This document shows, in pieces, positions 33,474-42,986 of a stretch of 64,000 nt of DNA; the first letter of the stretch is position 1; every line of letters begins with the position of its first letter. The notes below the pieces were generated by a model. It worked only from the letters and a program-made list of their open reading frames with translations. It did no database searches and had not been told where the DNA came from. Both the position numbers and the translations under genes were made by a program. Source of the DNA: Acidobacteriota bacterium (GTDB taxonomy: Bacteria; Acidobacteriota; Polarisedimenticolia; J045); contig JAGOJY010000004.1 in the NCBI GenBank assembly GCA_017994815.1, positions 1 through 64,000 of the forward strand. The letters run 5' to 3'.

Positions 33474-36400
33474 CTACCGGGCGCCGCTCGCGGTGCCGGC
33501 ACTACCCGCGGGAGCGGCAGTCAGCTCGTCGCGGAAGGCGTCGCGCCCGCGTGGGCGGACCGGAGCCCACTTGGGGACGATCGGCGGGTTCTTCTCGTGC
33601 AGGTTCAGCACCTCGGCGATGCCGCGCTCGAGCTGCGCGTCCTTGCCCGTCGCGACGTCCTGCGGCAGGTTCTGGACCTCGATGTCGGGCTGCACGCCAT
33701 GGTTCTCGATCGTCCAGCCCGACTTCGGGTCGTACCACGCGAACTCCGGCTCGGTGAGGAAACCGCCGTCCACGAGCCGCTTGTCGCCGCGGATCCCGAC
33801 CACGCCGCCCCACGAGCGCATGCCGATCACGGGCGCGAGCTTCTCCAGCTGCACCGCCGCCGGGAAGATGTCGCCGTCCGAGCCGGCGAACTCGTTCGTG
33901 AGCACGACGAACGGGCCGTTCAGCGTGCGGTACGGGTAGCTGTTGATGCCGCCGCCGCGCGAGCGGTCGAACGACACGATCTTGCGGCGGAAGCGCTCGA
34001 GGATCATCTGCGACACGAAGCCGCCGCCGTTCCAGCGGCAGTCGACGATCATCCCCTCCTTGTCGAGCTGCGGGTAGAACCAGGTGTTGAACGCGATCTG
34101 CCCTTCGCGGCCCATGTTCGGCAGGTGCACGTAACCGATCTTGCCGCCGGTCTTGAACGCCACGTACTCGCGGTTCTCGCGCACCCAGTCGGCGTAACGC
34201 AGCTCGTCGTCCGAGCGCATGGTGCGCACGACGACGTCGCGCGATGCTTCCGGCGTCGGCTTCGGGCCAACCGTCAGGAGGACATCCTTGTCCGCCAGGT
34301 TCTCCAGCGCCGCGTCGAACGGCATTCCCGCGGGGAACGGCGCGTGGTTGACGGCGAGGATGTAGTCCCCTTCCTTCACCATCACGCCGGGTTCGCTCAG
34401 CGGCGAGCGGACGTTGTCCGCGGGGTCCCCGCGGTAGATCCGCACCACCTTGTACGCCGCGCCCTCGCGCTCCAGGTCGGCGCCGAGCAGGCCCGTCGCC
34501 ACCTGGGGCGGCCGCACGCCGGGGTCGCCACCGAACACGTAGGTGTGCGAGTTGTTCAGTTCGCCGATCAGCTCGCCGAGCAGGTCGCGCAGGTCGTCGC
34601 GCGTCCCGAGCCGGGACAGCAGCGTCCCGTACTGGTCGCGCACCTTCTTCCAGTCCAGGCCGCCCATTCCCTCGTCCCAGAAGAAGTCGCGCTGGTGCCG
34701 CCAGCCCTCGAAGTACATCTGCTTCCACTCGGCCCGCGGATCGAGCGACACGACGATGCCGTCGAGCGAGACCTTCGCATCCTCGAGGTCGGCCTTGGCC
34801 CCGGCATCGACGACGTAGATGTCGCCGCGCCGCTTCATCAGCGCGATCTTGTCCGCCTTGCGTGCGATCTCGAAAGCCGAAACGCCGTCGGCGAACGGCG
34901 CGAGCTTCTTCTTTTCCAGGTCGTAGCCCAGGATCTTGCCATCGGGCTCGGGCTCGCCGAACAGGCCCGGCTCTTCCGCCATCCCCGACAGCGCCCCCTC
35001 GAGCATGTAGACGCGCTTGGCCGTCGCCGCGATCTGCACGTAACGCCCGCGCGGGACATCCGGCAGGCCGAGCAGCCGCTCGCCGAGACCCTCGACGTCG
35101 ATCTCGATCGGCTTGGGCGGTTCGTCTTCCTTCGCCTTGTCGTCTTTCGCCTCATCCTCGTCCTTCTTGGCGGACGAGGTGTCCTTCTTCTTGCCGCTCT
35201 TCTCGGCCGCGGCCTTGTCCTTCGCGCCGTCGTCCTTCTTGGCGGCCGCCTCGTCGTCCGGCAGACCGTTGAGCGGCGCGAACGGGTTCTTCACGTCCTT
35301 GCGCAACAGGACCATCATCGGGATCGTGTTCTTGATCTCGACGTTCTGCAGGTCGCGCCCGTCGAGCACCGGGTTCGTCGCGCGGTTGCTCAGGAAGTAC
35401 AGGTAGCGTCCCTCCGGGTCCCACGACGGCCCGAAGTCGTCGGTGTACGGCCCGGTCACGCGGTGCGAGATCCCGCCGCGGGTGTCGTAGATGTAGACGG
35501 AAGAGTAGTCCGTCGGCGACTGGATCTTGGAGTACGCCAGCCAGCGCCCGTCGGGGCTCCAGGTGTAGGTGCGGATCTCGGACTGCGGGCTCCTGTCCAC
35601 GAGCTTGGGCGTGCCGCCGGTCGCCGGCAGCACGTAGAGCGCCTGCTTCTGGTCGGCGTAGGCGATCCACTTCCCGTCCGGCGAGAACTGCGGCGGGAAG
35701 TGCCAGCCGCTGTCGCCCGCGGGCTTCACGACGGTCGGCTCGCCGCGGCCCCACGCATCGATCACCCGGATCTCCTCCTCGCCCGGAGCGTCGGTGACGT
35801 AGACCAGCTTCTTGCCGTCGAGCGAGTAGTCGCCCCAGCTCTCGCGGGCGCCGCTGCGGCGCGTGACGGGCAGCGTGGCCCCGTCCTTCACGGCGACCGA
35901 GAACATCTCGCCGCGCGTGGTCACCTCGACGCGGTCGCCCTTGGGCGACACCGTGAACCACGTCAGGAAGCGGCCCGGGTCGGTGTAGCGCGTGCGGGTC
36001 AGGTAACGTTCGCTCGGAAGGTCGACCTCGAGCTTGCGCACCTTGCCGTCGGCGGGAGAGAAGACGTGCAGATCGGCGCCGAGCGAGAACACGATCCGCC
36101 CGTCGGGCCCCATCGCGGGCCAGCGCACGTCCCAGTCGGCACGCTCGGTGTGCCGCCGGCGATCGCTGCCGTCGGGCTTCATCGACCAGATGTTCGCCGT
36201 GCCGCCCTGGTCGCTCAGGAAGTAGATCCGCCCACCGTTCCACATCGGGAAGGCGTTCGTCCCGGGGAACGTCGTCGCCAGCTTGAAGTCGGCCTTGCGT
36301 GGGTCGCCGACCCAGATGTCGGGTGCCGTCCCGCCGCGGTAGCGCTTCCACGTGGCCGTTTCCCACGACTTGCGGGTGAAGGCCCACATGCCGGTCTGCG

Positions 36401-36884
36401 GGTCCACGTCGATGCGGTTGGCCCAGCCGATCGGCAGCTTGTCCGGGTCGCCGCCCGCGGTGCTGACCGCGAACAGCTCCCACTCCAGCGGATTCTCGCG
36501 GCCGCTGCGGAACAGCACGCGCTTGCCGTCCGGCATCCAGCCGACGACCTCGTCCGCGCCGGGGTGCCAGGTCAGCCGCCGCGGCTCGCCGCCCTCGGCC
36601 GGGATGACGAACACGTCGCGGTTGCCGTCGTACTCCCCGGTGAAGGCGATCGTCTTGCCGTCCGGCGAGAAGCGCGGGAAGTACTCCGTGCCGGGATACG
36701 AGGTGATCCGGCGCGCGAGCCCGCCCTGGTCCGAGACGGTCCAGAGATCTCCCTCGGCGGCGAACACGATGCGGTCGCCGCTGATGTGCGGGTAGCGGTA
36801 ATAACCGGGAGCGGCAAGCGCCAGGGACGTGGTGACCAGGGCGAGCAGGACAACCCCGGTCATCGCTCGCGGACGAACGATCAT
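33474..36884 (-). CDS. exported tricorn-type S41 protease
   Basis: This 1136-aa protein has a signal peptide, then two beta-propeller blocks with SPDGK repeats. A C-terminal catalytic part follows, with a PDZ domain and a tail-specific S41 core. The likely nucleophile is Ser1002 in FAGSDGDIFP and the catalytic His is near 780 in NNSHTYVFGG. A 45-residue insertion of Lys, Asp, Glu and Ala occurs around residues 545-590, between propeller and core. Unlike cytoplasmic tricorn, it is exported. GGAGG precedes the ATG. It most likely degrades oligopeptides in the periplasm. Confidence 0.93.
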   Translation of the reverse strand: MIVRPRAMTGVVLLALVTTSLALAAPGYYRYPHISGDRIVFAAEGDLWTVSDQGGLARRITSYPGTEYFPRFSPDGKTIAFTGEYDGNRDVFVIPAEGGEPRRLTWHPGADEVVGWMPDGKRVLFRSGRENPLEWELFAVSTAGGDPDKLPIGWANRIDVDPQTGMWAFTRKSWETATWKRYRGGTAPDIWVGDPRKADFKLATTFPGTNAFPMWNGGRIYFLSDQGGTANIWSMKPDGSDRRRHTERADWDVRWPAMGPDGRIVFSLGADLHVFSPADGKVRKLEVDLPSERYLTRTRYTDPGRFLTWFTVSPKGDRVEVTTRGEMFSVAVKDGATLPVTRRSGARESWGDYSLDGKKLVYVTDAPGEEEIRVIDAWGRGEPTVVKPAGDSGWHFPPQFSPDGKWIAYADQKQALYVLPATGGTPKLVDRSPQSEIRTYTWSPDGRWLAYSKIQSPTDYSSVYIYDTRGGISHRVTGPYTDDFGPSWDPEGRYLYFLSNRATNPVLDGRDLQNVEIKNTIPMMVLLRKDVKNPFAPLNGLPDDEAAAKKDDGAKDKAAAEKSGKKKDTSSAKKDEDEAKDDKAKEDEPPKPIEIDVEGLGERLLGLPDVPRGRYVQIAATAKRVYMLEGALSGMAEEPGLFGEPEPDGKILGYDLEKKKLAPFADGVSAFEIARKADKIALMKRRGDIYVVDAGAKADLEDAKVSLDGIVVSLDPRAEWKQMYFEGWRHQRDFFWDEGMGGLDWKKVRDQYGTLLSRLGTRDDLRDLLGELIGELNNSHTYVFGGDPGVRPPQVATGLLGADLEREGAAYKVVRIYRGDPADNVRSPLSEPGVMVKEGDYILAVNHAPFPAGMPFDAALENLADKDVLLTVGPKPTPEASRDVVVRTMRSDDELRYADWVRENREYVAFKTGGKIGYVHLPNMGREGQIAFNTWFYPQLDKEGMIVDCRWNGGGFVSQMILERFRRKIVSFDRSRGGGINSYPYRTLNGPFVVLTNEFAGSDGDIFPAAVQLEKLAPVIGMRSWGGVVGIRGDKRLVDGGFLTEPEFAWYDPKSGWTIENHGVQPDIEVQNLPQDVATGKDAQLERGIAEVLNLHEKNPPIVPKWAPVRPRGRDAFRDELTAAPAGSAGTASGAR

Positions 36885-36917
36885 CGGCAGATCCTCCGGA
36901 GGTTGAGAAACCGCGGG

Positions 36918-36923
36918 AGTATA
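36918..36923 (-). promoter_or_regulatory. -10 box of tricorn protease gene
   Basis: TATACT on the minus strand, 34 nt before the ATG, with TTTCAC 19 nt upstream as a weak -35. The GGAGG ribosome site lies between it and the start. Confidence 0.55.
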
Positions 36924-36950
36924 GGCACGGTCGTGGCCCGCGGTGAAAGA

Positions 36951-36975
36951 CCGGCGACCGATCAGCGGTCGCCGG
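36951..36975 (-). terminator. hairpin downstream of arginine deiminase operon
   Basis: CCGGCGACCG pairs perfectly with CGGTCGCCGG (10 bp, 5-nt loop). On the minus strand it is followed by TCTTTC. It lies 120 bp past the deiminase stop and just before the tricorn promoter. Confidence 0.55.
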
Positions 36976-37095
36976 GGGGCGATGAGCGGCTCAGGAGACG
37001 ACCGCGAGGCCCGTTCCGATCCTGTCGCTCGCCGGCGCGCGACCGACCGTTTCGAGGACCAGTCCCGGCGGCACCTACAGTGGGATCCGCAAGCG

Positions 37096-38367
37096 TCAAC
37101 TGGCGTCGCGCAGCAGGGGGTGCGTGAGGCAGTGCGGGCCGCCCCGGGCGCGCGAGATCTCGGTGCTCGCGAGGAGGATGCAGGCCCGGCCCGGTTGGTC
37201 GAGCTCGACCTCGGCGCGGCCGAGCAACAGGTCGTCTACCTGCACCATGCGGAAACCGCGCCGGGCGAGTTCCTCCGCCGTGCGCACGTTGCGGTCGTAG
37301 AGCAGGACCTTGCCCGGGGCAAGCGCGAGCGCGTTCGCGCCGTCGGTCCACTGTTCGCGCTGCTGGTCGATCGGGTCGGGCCCGCCGCAGGGGATCGGCT
37401 CGAGGGACAGCCCGCGGCGCTCGAGCGCGCCGAAAAGGTCCTCGCACGGAGACGTCACGAGCTCCGCGGAGTGCAGGTCGATCTCGTAGACCCGCGCCGG
37501 CTCGTGCCCGCCGCGCAGCATCACCGGCGGGTAGACGAGACAAGCGTCGCGGTCGGCCGGCGTGAACAGCGTGTCGAGGTGCATGTACGCGCGGCGCCGC
37601 GGCAGCTCGACCCCGTACAGCCAGCGCGGCCCGCCGTCGCGCCGCGCGAGCGCGCGGGCCAGCGCCAGCACGCCGGCGCGGTTCGTCCGCGCGGAATCAC
37701 CGACGGCGACGATCTCCGGCGACAGCACGAGGACGTCCCCGCCCTCGAGCTGCGGCCGGTGCAGGCCGAGGCTGACCGGCGCGTGGTGGTCGAAAGCGTC
37801 GAACAGCACCGGGACGCGGGACAACTCGGGGTGGAAACGGAAGATCGCCCGCGCCAGGAGCGCCTCGCGGAACCGCGCCGCCGTCGCCATCCAGGCGAAG
37901 GCGACGCCGCCGCCGACCACGACCTGCGGGTCGCGCTGGAAGCACCAGTTCGGCAGCGGCGCGATCGCGAACAGCTCCTCCGGGTCCACGCCGGATTCCG
38001 GGTGGTCGATGCGAACGCCGGTGACGAGCAGCCGCGCGAGCGTCTTCGGCTCGGCCTCGCGCAGGCGCGCCGCGAGCGACGGCAGCAGGTCGTGCCCGAG
38101 CGCGTCGAGCAGCCACTCGCGGGCCTCGGGGCGCGCGAGCGCCTGCTCCAGGAGGTCGCCGGACTCCACCGCCTCGACGTCGAGCAGCTGCAGCACGCGG
38201 CGCAGCCTGCGGTGTTCCCCCCGCGCGCGCTCGCCGAACACGATGTCGTCGAACAGCAGCTCTTCCATCATCGCCGGGACCATCTCGTCGACTTCGGCCC
38301 CCGGCTCGTGGACGAGCACCGAGCGCAGCCGCCCGGTCTCGCAGGCGACATGGACCTCGCGGCTCAC
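37096..38367 (-). CDS. arcA: arginine deiminase
   Basis: This 423-aa guanidino-group-modifying enzyme converts arginine to citrulline and ammonia. Motifs seen are LVHEPGAEV, PNWCFQRDP, LEGGDVLVLSP, MHLDTLFT and the catalytic Cys413 in RGGPHCLTHPLLR. Length is close to that of bacterial ArcA. The GTG start shares 4 bp with the stop of the cystathionine gamma-lyase-like gene, so it is coupled to sulfur-amino-acid genes rather than to arcB/arcC, neither of which is in the window. Other guanidine hydrolases of the same fold cannot be ruled out. Confidence 0.87.
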   Translation of the reverse strand: MSREVHVACETGRLRSVLVHEPGAEVDEMVPAMMEELLFDDIVFGERARGEHRRLRRVLQLLDVEAVESGDLLEQALARPEAREWLLDALGHDLLPSLAARLREAEPKTLARLLVTGVRIDHPESGVDPEELFAIAPLPNWCFQRDPQVVVGGGVAFAWMATAARFREALLARAIFRFHPELSRVPVLFDAFDHHAPVSLGLHRPQLEGGDVLVLSPEIVAVGDSARTNRAGVLALARALARRDGGPRWLYGVELPRRRAYMHLDTLFTPADRDACLVYPPVMLRGGHEPARVYEIDLHSAELVTSPCEDLFGALERRGLSLEPIPCGGPDPIDQQREQWTDGANALALAPGKVLLYDRNVRTAEELARRGFRMVQVDDLLLGRAEVELDQPGRACILLASTEISRARGGPHCLTHPLLRDAS

Positions 38368-39512
38368 CGCGCCGCCGCGGCCAGCGCCTGCTCGACGTCT
38401 TCGAGGAGGTCGCCGGCGTCCTCGATCCCGCACGACAGCCGCACCAGGTCCTCGGTGATACCGATCCGGTTCTTGTCGTCGGCGGGGATCGAGCCGTGCG
38501 TCATCGTGAACGGGTAGCAGGCGAGCGACTCCACGCCGCCGAGGCTCTCGGCCAGCGTGAAGACGCGCAGCGCGGCGAGGAAGCGCTCGACCGCCGGCTT
38601 ACCGCCGGCGACGCGGAACGAGACCATGCCCGGCAGCCCGCGCATCTGGCGCTGGGCCAGCTCGTGGTGCGGGTGGTCCGGCAGACCGGGGAAGAACACG
38701 CGCGCCACCGCGCGGTGCCCGGCAAGGTGCCGCGCGATCGCCAAGGCGTTGGCGTGGTGGCGCTGCATGCGGACTTCCAGCGTCTTGATCCCGCGCTGGA
38801 CGAGGAAGCAGTCGAACGGCGAGGGCACCGCGCCCGCGGCGTTCTGGTAGAACCGGATCGGCTGCGCCAGTTCCGGGCCGCGGGTGACCACCGCGCCACC
38901 GACGATGTCGCTGTGTCCGCCGAGGTACTTGGTCACGCTGTGCACGACGATGTCGGCCCCGAGATCGAGCGGGGTCTGCCACGCCGGGGTCGCGAAGGTG
39001 TTGTCCACGGCCAACAGCACGCCCTGCGGACGGCCCTCGGCGAGACGCTGGATATCGATGACGTTGAGCAGCGGGTTCGTCGGGCTCTCGACCCAGATCA
39101 GCCGCGTCTCGGGACCTGTGTTGGCGAGGATCTCGTCCGCGCTCGAGGTCGCGAGGAACTTGAAGCGGACGCCGTAGCGCGCGTAGACCTGCCGGAAGAG
39201 ACGGTAGGTCCCGCCGTACACGTCGATGGTCGAGACCACCTCGTCACCCGGCTCGAGAAGCTGCAGGACCGCCGCCGTCGCCGCCGACCCCGACGCGAAG
39301 CACAGCCCGGCGTGCCCGTTTTCCAGCGCGGCGAGCGTCTGCTCCAGGGCGTCGCGCGTCGGGTTGCCGGTGCGGGCGTACTCGTACGCGCCGCGCGGCT
39401 GCCCGAGCGCGTCCTGCTTGAAGGTCGAGCTGAGGAAGATCGGCACGTTGACGGCGCCGGTGAGCTGCTCGGGGTCCTGCCCGGCGTGGATCGCCTTGGT
39501 TGCGAATTTCAT
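38364..39512 (-). CDS. cystathionine gamma-lyase/synthase-family PLP enzyme
   Basis: This 382-aa enzyme has the Cys/Met-metabolism fold. It shows the phosphate/PLP motif YEYARTGNPTRDALE, the cofactor aspartate in AVDNTFATP and the Schiff-base lysine in HSVTKYLGGHSD. Sequence alone does not separate synthase from lyase. The adjacent beta-synthase-like gene (42 bp upstream) favours reverse transsulfuration, cystathionine to cysteine. GGAGA precedes the ATG. Confidence 0.92.
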   Translation of the reverse strand: MKFATKAIHAGQDPEQLTGAVNVPIFLSSTFKQDALGQPRGAYEYARTGNPTRDALEQTLAALENGHAGLCFASGSAATAAVLQLLEPGDEVVSTIDVYGGTYRLFRQVYARYGVRFKFLATSSADEILANTGPETRLIWVESPTNPLLNVIDIQRLAEGRPQGVLLAVDNTFATPAWQTPLDLGADIVVHSVTKYLGGHSDIVGGAVVTRGPELAQPIRFYQNAAGAVPSPFDCFLVQRGIKTLEVRMQRHHANALAIARHLAGHRAVARVFFPGLPDHPHHELAQRQMRGLPGMVSFRVAGGKPAVERFLAALRVFTLAESLGGVESLACYPFTMTHGSIPADDKNRIGITEDLVRLSCGIEDAGDLLEDVEQALAAAAR

Positions 39513-39554
39513 CGTGTCTCCTCGAATCGTCGAACAGCGCCGTCCGCGCAGCGT

Positions 39555-40508
39555 TCAGAAGCCTTGTTCGGACATCCACTCGTCCGAGTAGATCTTGCTC
39601 AGGTAGTTCCGGCCGGTATCGCAGATCACCATCACGACGACCGTGCCGCGCGCCAGCGCGTGGTCCCGGGCGTAGCGCAGCGCGCCGGACACGATGGCAC
39701 CGGTCGATCCGCCGCTGAGGATCCCCTCCTCGCGCGCGAGCCGGCGCGCCATGTGGAACGCCTCGCCGTCGCTGATGCGGATCATCTCGTCCACGACGCC
39801 GGCGTCGAAGATCGACGGCACCTTGTCGCCGCCGATGCCCTCGATCTTGTACGGGTGCGGCTCGCCGCCCGAGAGCACGGAGCCCTCGGGGTCGACGGCG
39901 ACGACGCGCACCGAGGGTTTGCGCTCCTTGAGGTAGCGGCCGGTGCCCGTGACCAGGCCGGTCGTCCCCATCCCGGTGACGAACACGTCGATCGCGCCGC
40001 CGGTGTCGTCCCAGATCTCGGGCCCGGTGGACCGCGCGTGCGTCGCCGGGTTGGCCGGGTTCGAGAACTGGTCCGAGTACCACGCGCCGGGCGTCTCGCG
40101 CGCCAGCCGCGCGGCGACCGTCTGGTAGTAATCGGGATCGTCGGGGGGAACCGTCCGGGTGATGACGACGTCGGCCCCGTAGGCCCTCAGCAGCCGGACC
40201 TTCTCCTGGCTCATCTTGTCCGGCATGACGAACACGGCCCGGTAGCCGCGCACCGCGGCCACCAGCGCCAGGCCGACGCCGGTGTTCCCGGCGGTGGCTT
40301 CGACGATCGTCCCGCCCGGCTTGAGCAACCCCTCGCGCTCGGCGGTCTCGACCATCGAGAGCGCGATGCGGTCCTTGAAGCTGCCGCCGGGGTTCTGCGA
40401 CTCGAGCTTGACGTAGAACTCCGCGTCGAGCCCGGTGCAGACCCGGTTGAGCCGCACCAGCGGCGTAGCGCCGATCGCCTCCAGAACGTTGCGCCTGCAC
40501 TTGATCAA
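39555..40508 (-). CDS. cystathionine beta-synthase/cysteine synthase-family enzyme
   Basis: This 317-aa fold-type II PLP enzyme has the lysine in NPGGSFKDRIAL, the substrate loop EATAGNTGVG and the phosphate loop VTGMGTTGLVTGTG. The EGIGGDKVPSIFD stretch resembles cystathionine beta-synthase more than CysK. It lacks the C-terminal CBS pair and heme domain of animal enzymes. I set the start at a TTG (40508), which has GGAGG 7 nt upstream and overlaps the preceding stop by 4 bp. With the next gene it would move sulfur from homocysteine to cysteine. Confidence 0.9.
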   Translation of the reverse strand: MIKCRRNVLEAIGATPLVRLNRVCTGLDAEFYVKLESQNPGGSFKDRIALSMVETAEREGLLKPGGTIVEATAGNTGVGLALVAAVRGYRAVFVMPDKMSQEKVRLLRAYGADVVITRTVPPDDPDYYQTVAARLARETPGAWYSDQFSNPANPATHARSTGPEIWDDTGGAIDVFVTGMGTTGLVTGTGRYLKERKPSVRVVAVDPEGSVLSGGEPHPYKIEGIGGDKVPSIFDAGVVDEMIRISDGEAFHMARRLAREEGILSGGSTGAIVSGALRYARDHALARGTVVVMVICDTGRNYLSKIYSDEWMSEQGF

Positions 40509-41485
40509 CGGCCTGCCTCCCCCGGAACACCCGAAACCTCGGCTTCGAGCGCCGATTCCAGCGTGGCGTGGCGGAACCGGAACCCGTGCGCCTGCAGCGC
40601 CGCCGGCACCACCCGGCTGCTCGCGAGGAGCAGCTCCTGGCCCATCTCGCCGAGCGCGAGCCGCACGGCGAACCCGGGCAGCGGCACGAACGCGGGTCGC
40701 CTCACGGCGCGGCCGAGGCCGCGCGCGAACTCGCCGTTCGTGACCGGCCCGGGCGCCACAACGTTGACCGGGCCGGAGATCGCTTCGTCCGCGATCGCCC
40801 GGCGGAACGCGGCGATCGCGTCCCCGATCGCCACCCAACTCATCCACTGCCGGCCCGAGCCCACGGGCCCGCCCAGGCCGAGGCGGTACAGCGGGACGAG
40901 CCGCGCGAGCATGCCGCCGCCGCGCGCGAGCACGACGCCGAGCCGCGCGTGGACGACGCGGATTCCCGCGGCCCGCGCCGGCTCGCAAGCCGCTTCCCAG
41001 CCGCGGCACACGTCGGCCAGGAACCCCTCGCCAGCGCGGCTGCTCTCGTCGAGGATCTCGTCCCCGCGATCGCCGTAGAACCCGGTCGCCGACGCGCAGA
41101 CGAAAACGCGCGGGGGCCGCGCGAGCCGCGCGAGCGCGCCGGCCAGCGCGGAGGTGGCCTCGACGCGACTCGACCGGATCGCTTCCTTGCGCCGTGCCGT
41201 CCAGCGTCCCGCCCCGATGTTCTCTCCGGCGAGGTGGACCACCGCCCCGGCATCGGCGAGCGCCGCTTCGTCGATCGTTCCCGATCGCGGGTCCCACGCG
41301 ATCTCCGGCGAGCCGGGCCGGGCAGCGCGTCGCACCACCGGCAGGACGCGCGCCCCGGCGGCGAGAAGATCGGCCGCGAGGCGACCGCCGAGGAGCCCGC
41401 TCGCTCCGGTGATGGCCACGGCGCCCGGCGCGGGACCCCGGGCAGACGCCGGGTCCCGCGGGAACCCCGCTGGCGATGCAGGCAC
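40505..41485 (-). CDS. TIGR01777-family NAD(P)-binding epimerase-like protein
   Basis: The GTG start at 41485 has GAGGAGG 5 nt upstream and was preferred to codons further 5'. The 326-aa product is an extended SDR with the motif ITGASGLLGGRL, then VVHLAGENIGAGRW, the active-site segment SATGFYGDRGDE and a C-terminal DUF1731-like region. The family (YfcH, SDR39U1) has no defined reaction. It is the first gene of a four-gene unit with the transsulfuration enzymes and arginine deiminase. Confidence 0.88.
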   Translation of the reverse strand: MPASPAGFPRDPASARGPAPGAVAITGASGLLGGRLAADLLAAGARVLPVVRRAARPGSPEIAWDPRSGTIDEAALADAGAVVHLAGENIGAGRWTARRKEAIRSSRVEATSALAGALARLARPPRVFVCASATGFYGDRGDEILDESSRAGEGFLADVCRGWEAACEPARAAGIRVVHARLGVVLARGGGMLARLVPLYRLGLGGPVGSGRQWMSWVAIGDAIAAFRRAIADEAISGPVNVVAPGPVTNGEFARGLGRAVRRPAFVPLPGFAVRLALGEMGQELLLASSRVVPAALQAHGFRFRHATLESALEAEVSGVPGEAGR

Positions 41486-41588
41486 GCGAACCTCCTCAGG
41501 CCGGACGCTCGGCGCGCGTACGTTGCCCGAGCCCCGTCGCGTCCGCAATCCGGCCGGCCGGTTTCGCGTTTACCCAATCTCCGACTAA

Positions 41589-42160
41589 TCGGCTTGTAAT
41601 TCACCAACTTACGCCTTCGGACCGCCTTTCGGTCGGCCCGGCGGGTCCCCTGCCCCCCCGGGGCCACTTGACGGCGGGCCCGCTCGGGTGTTCTCTATGC
41701 GCCGTTTGGGCCCCGATACGCGTGATTTGGGGCTCAAAAGGGGGCAATGGGGAGCTTGGAGCTCACCCGGTTTCGGGCGCGGCGCATGAGCGCTGCCGTT
41801 GCTGGAGGCCGCGGGCGCAGGCCGCGATTCGCCGAGTTCCGCCCGGCCTGCTCTGACTGAAAACCCCCCGAGGATGCGCCGCACCGAGCCAGCGCGGCCC
41901 ACGTGGGTCCGGACTCCGTGAGGGCGGCCCCCGGCATGGCGACCGGGAGTTCGTTCGCGGGCGGCTTTTTGAGGCGCGGATTTCGCCGGAGAAGGAGTGA
42001 GGCGCTGCCGAACCCTGTGTGGCGTTGACGGAACGGTCTGGCGCGCGTGCGGCCGGTGCCGCACCGAGGGCCGGGTTGACCCCGCCAGGTTGCACCACTT
42101 TTTCGATGCATGGCCGGCGGAACGCATTGAACGCGACCGCTAGCGAGTGAAATAGAGTGG
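41589..42160. other. noncoding stretch without recognisable gene
   Basis: About 570 bp between the TIGR01777 gene and the coiled-coil lipoprotein show no credible protein on either strand; translations are Arg/Pro/Gly-rich and resemble nothing. One structured element is visible: 41705-41714 can pair with 41729-41738 (10 bp with one G-U, 14-nt loop). An untranslated RNA or decayed gene is possible. I cannot support either. Confidence 0.5.
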
Positions 42161-42234
42161 TATGCTCCGTCGCGCGGAGGGGATACCCGCGTGACCACTG
42201 GATCTCCGGAACCGGAGACATCGGAGGAAAGAAG

Positions 42235-42831
42235 ATGCGCATGAAGAGTCTGTGCCTCGTTGGTCTCGTGGCTGTGATGGTGGTGGCGATGACCGGCTGC
42301 GCGAAGCCGCCGCAGGAGTTGCAGACCTCGGTGCAGTCGGCGATGGACGAGGCGAAGGCCGCGGGCGCCGAGACGTACGCACCCGAGTCGCTGAACAAGG
42401 CCCAGGAGACGATGGGACAGGCGCAGGCCGAGATCGAAACCCAGAACGGCAAGTTCGCCCTGTTCCGCAGCTACAAGAAGGCCGAGGAGCTGCTGAACCA
42501 GGCGAGGACCGAGGCCGAGACCGCGAAGTCGGACGCCGCCGCCGGCAAGGAGCGCGCGCGCCAGGAAGCGGACGCCGCGATCAACCAGGCCAAGACGGAC
42601 CTGCAGACCGCGATGGACGCGCTGTCGAAGGCCCCGCGGGGCAAGGGCACCAAGGCCGAGATCGAGGCCATGCAGCAGGAGCTGACGAGCCTGCAGCAGA
42701 CCCTGAGCGAGGCCGAGCAGGGCATGCAGTCCGAGGATTTCCTCGGGGCCAAGGACAAGGCCGCGCAGGTGACCCAGAAGGCCGGCGAGATCGCGAACGA
42801 CATCGCGAACGCCGCGCAGAAGAAGCGCTGA
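42235..42831 (+). CDS. coiled-coil lipoprotein (DUF4398-like), possible Lpp analogue
   Basis: The ATG at 42235 follows GGAGGA by 7 nt. The 198-aa product has a lipobox MTGC (Cys22). Almost everything after it is predicted helical coiled coil of Ala, Glu, Gln, Lys and Asp, ending Ala-Gln-Lys-Lys-Arg. A strong intrinsic terminator follows, as expected for an abundant structural lipoprotein. Two L,D-transpeptidase genes lie immediately downstream on the same strand. A Braun-type role, linking outer membrane to peptidoglycan through a near-terminal Lys, is inferred from this context and not shown by sequence. Confidence 0.85.
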   Translation: MRMKSLCLVGLVAVMVVAMTGCAKPPQELQTSVQSAMDEAKAAGAETYAPESLNKAQETMGQAQAEIETQNGKFALFRSYKKAEELLNQARTEAETAKSDAAAGKERARQEADAAINQAKTDLQTAMDALSKAPRGKGTKAEIEAMQQELTSLQQTLSEAEQGMQSEDFLGAKDKAAQVTQKAGEIANDIANAAQKKR

Positions 42832-42885
42832 GTTGGTCCTCGTGGCCGGATTGGCTGCCGGCCATTCCATGAAGTAGCTTTTGAC

Positions 42886-42914
42886 GGGGGGCGGGGTTTC
42901 CCGCCCCCCTTTTT
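42886..42914 (+). terminator. intrinsic terminator of the coiled-coil lipoprotein gene
   Basis: GGGGGGCGGG pairs perfectly with CCCGCCCCCC (4-nt loop) and is followed directly by TTTTT. This is the clearest Rho-independent terminator in the window, 55 bp past the stop. Confidence 0.92.
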
Positions 42915-42986
42915 GACGCCTCAGGGGCGTTGTGTGAACTGGATGACCACCACGAGGACCACGGCTCCTTGATCGACCAGGCAGGC

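Noticed and set aside
31464-37127. A 1,887-codon open frame on the plus strand
   Set aside because: It runs antisense to the tricorn-type protease and out of frame with the YyaL-like gene. The translation is Arg/Ala/Pro/His-rich without domains, an effect of very high GC.
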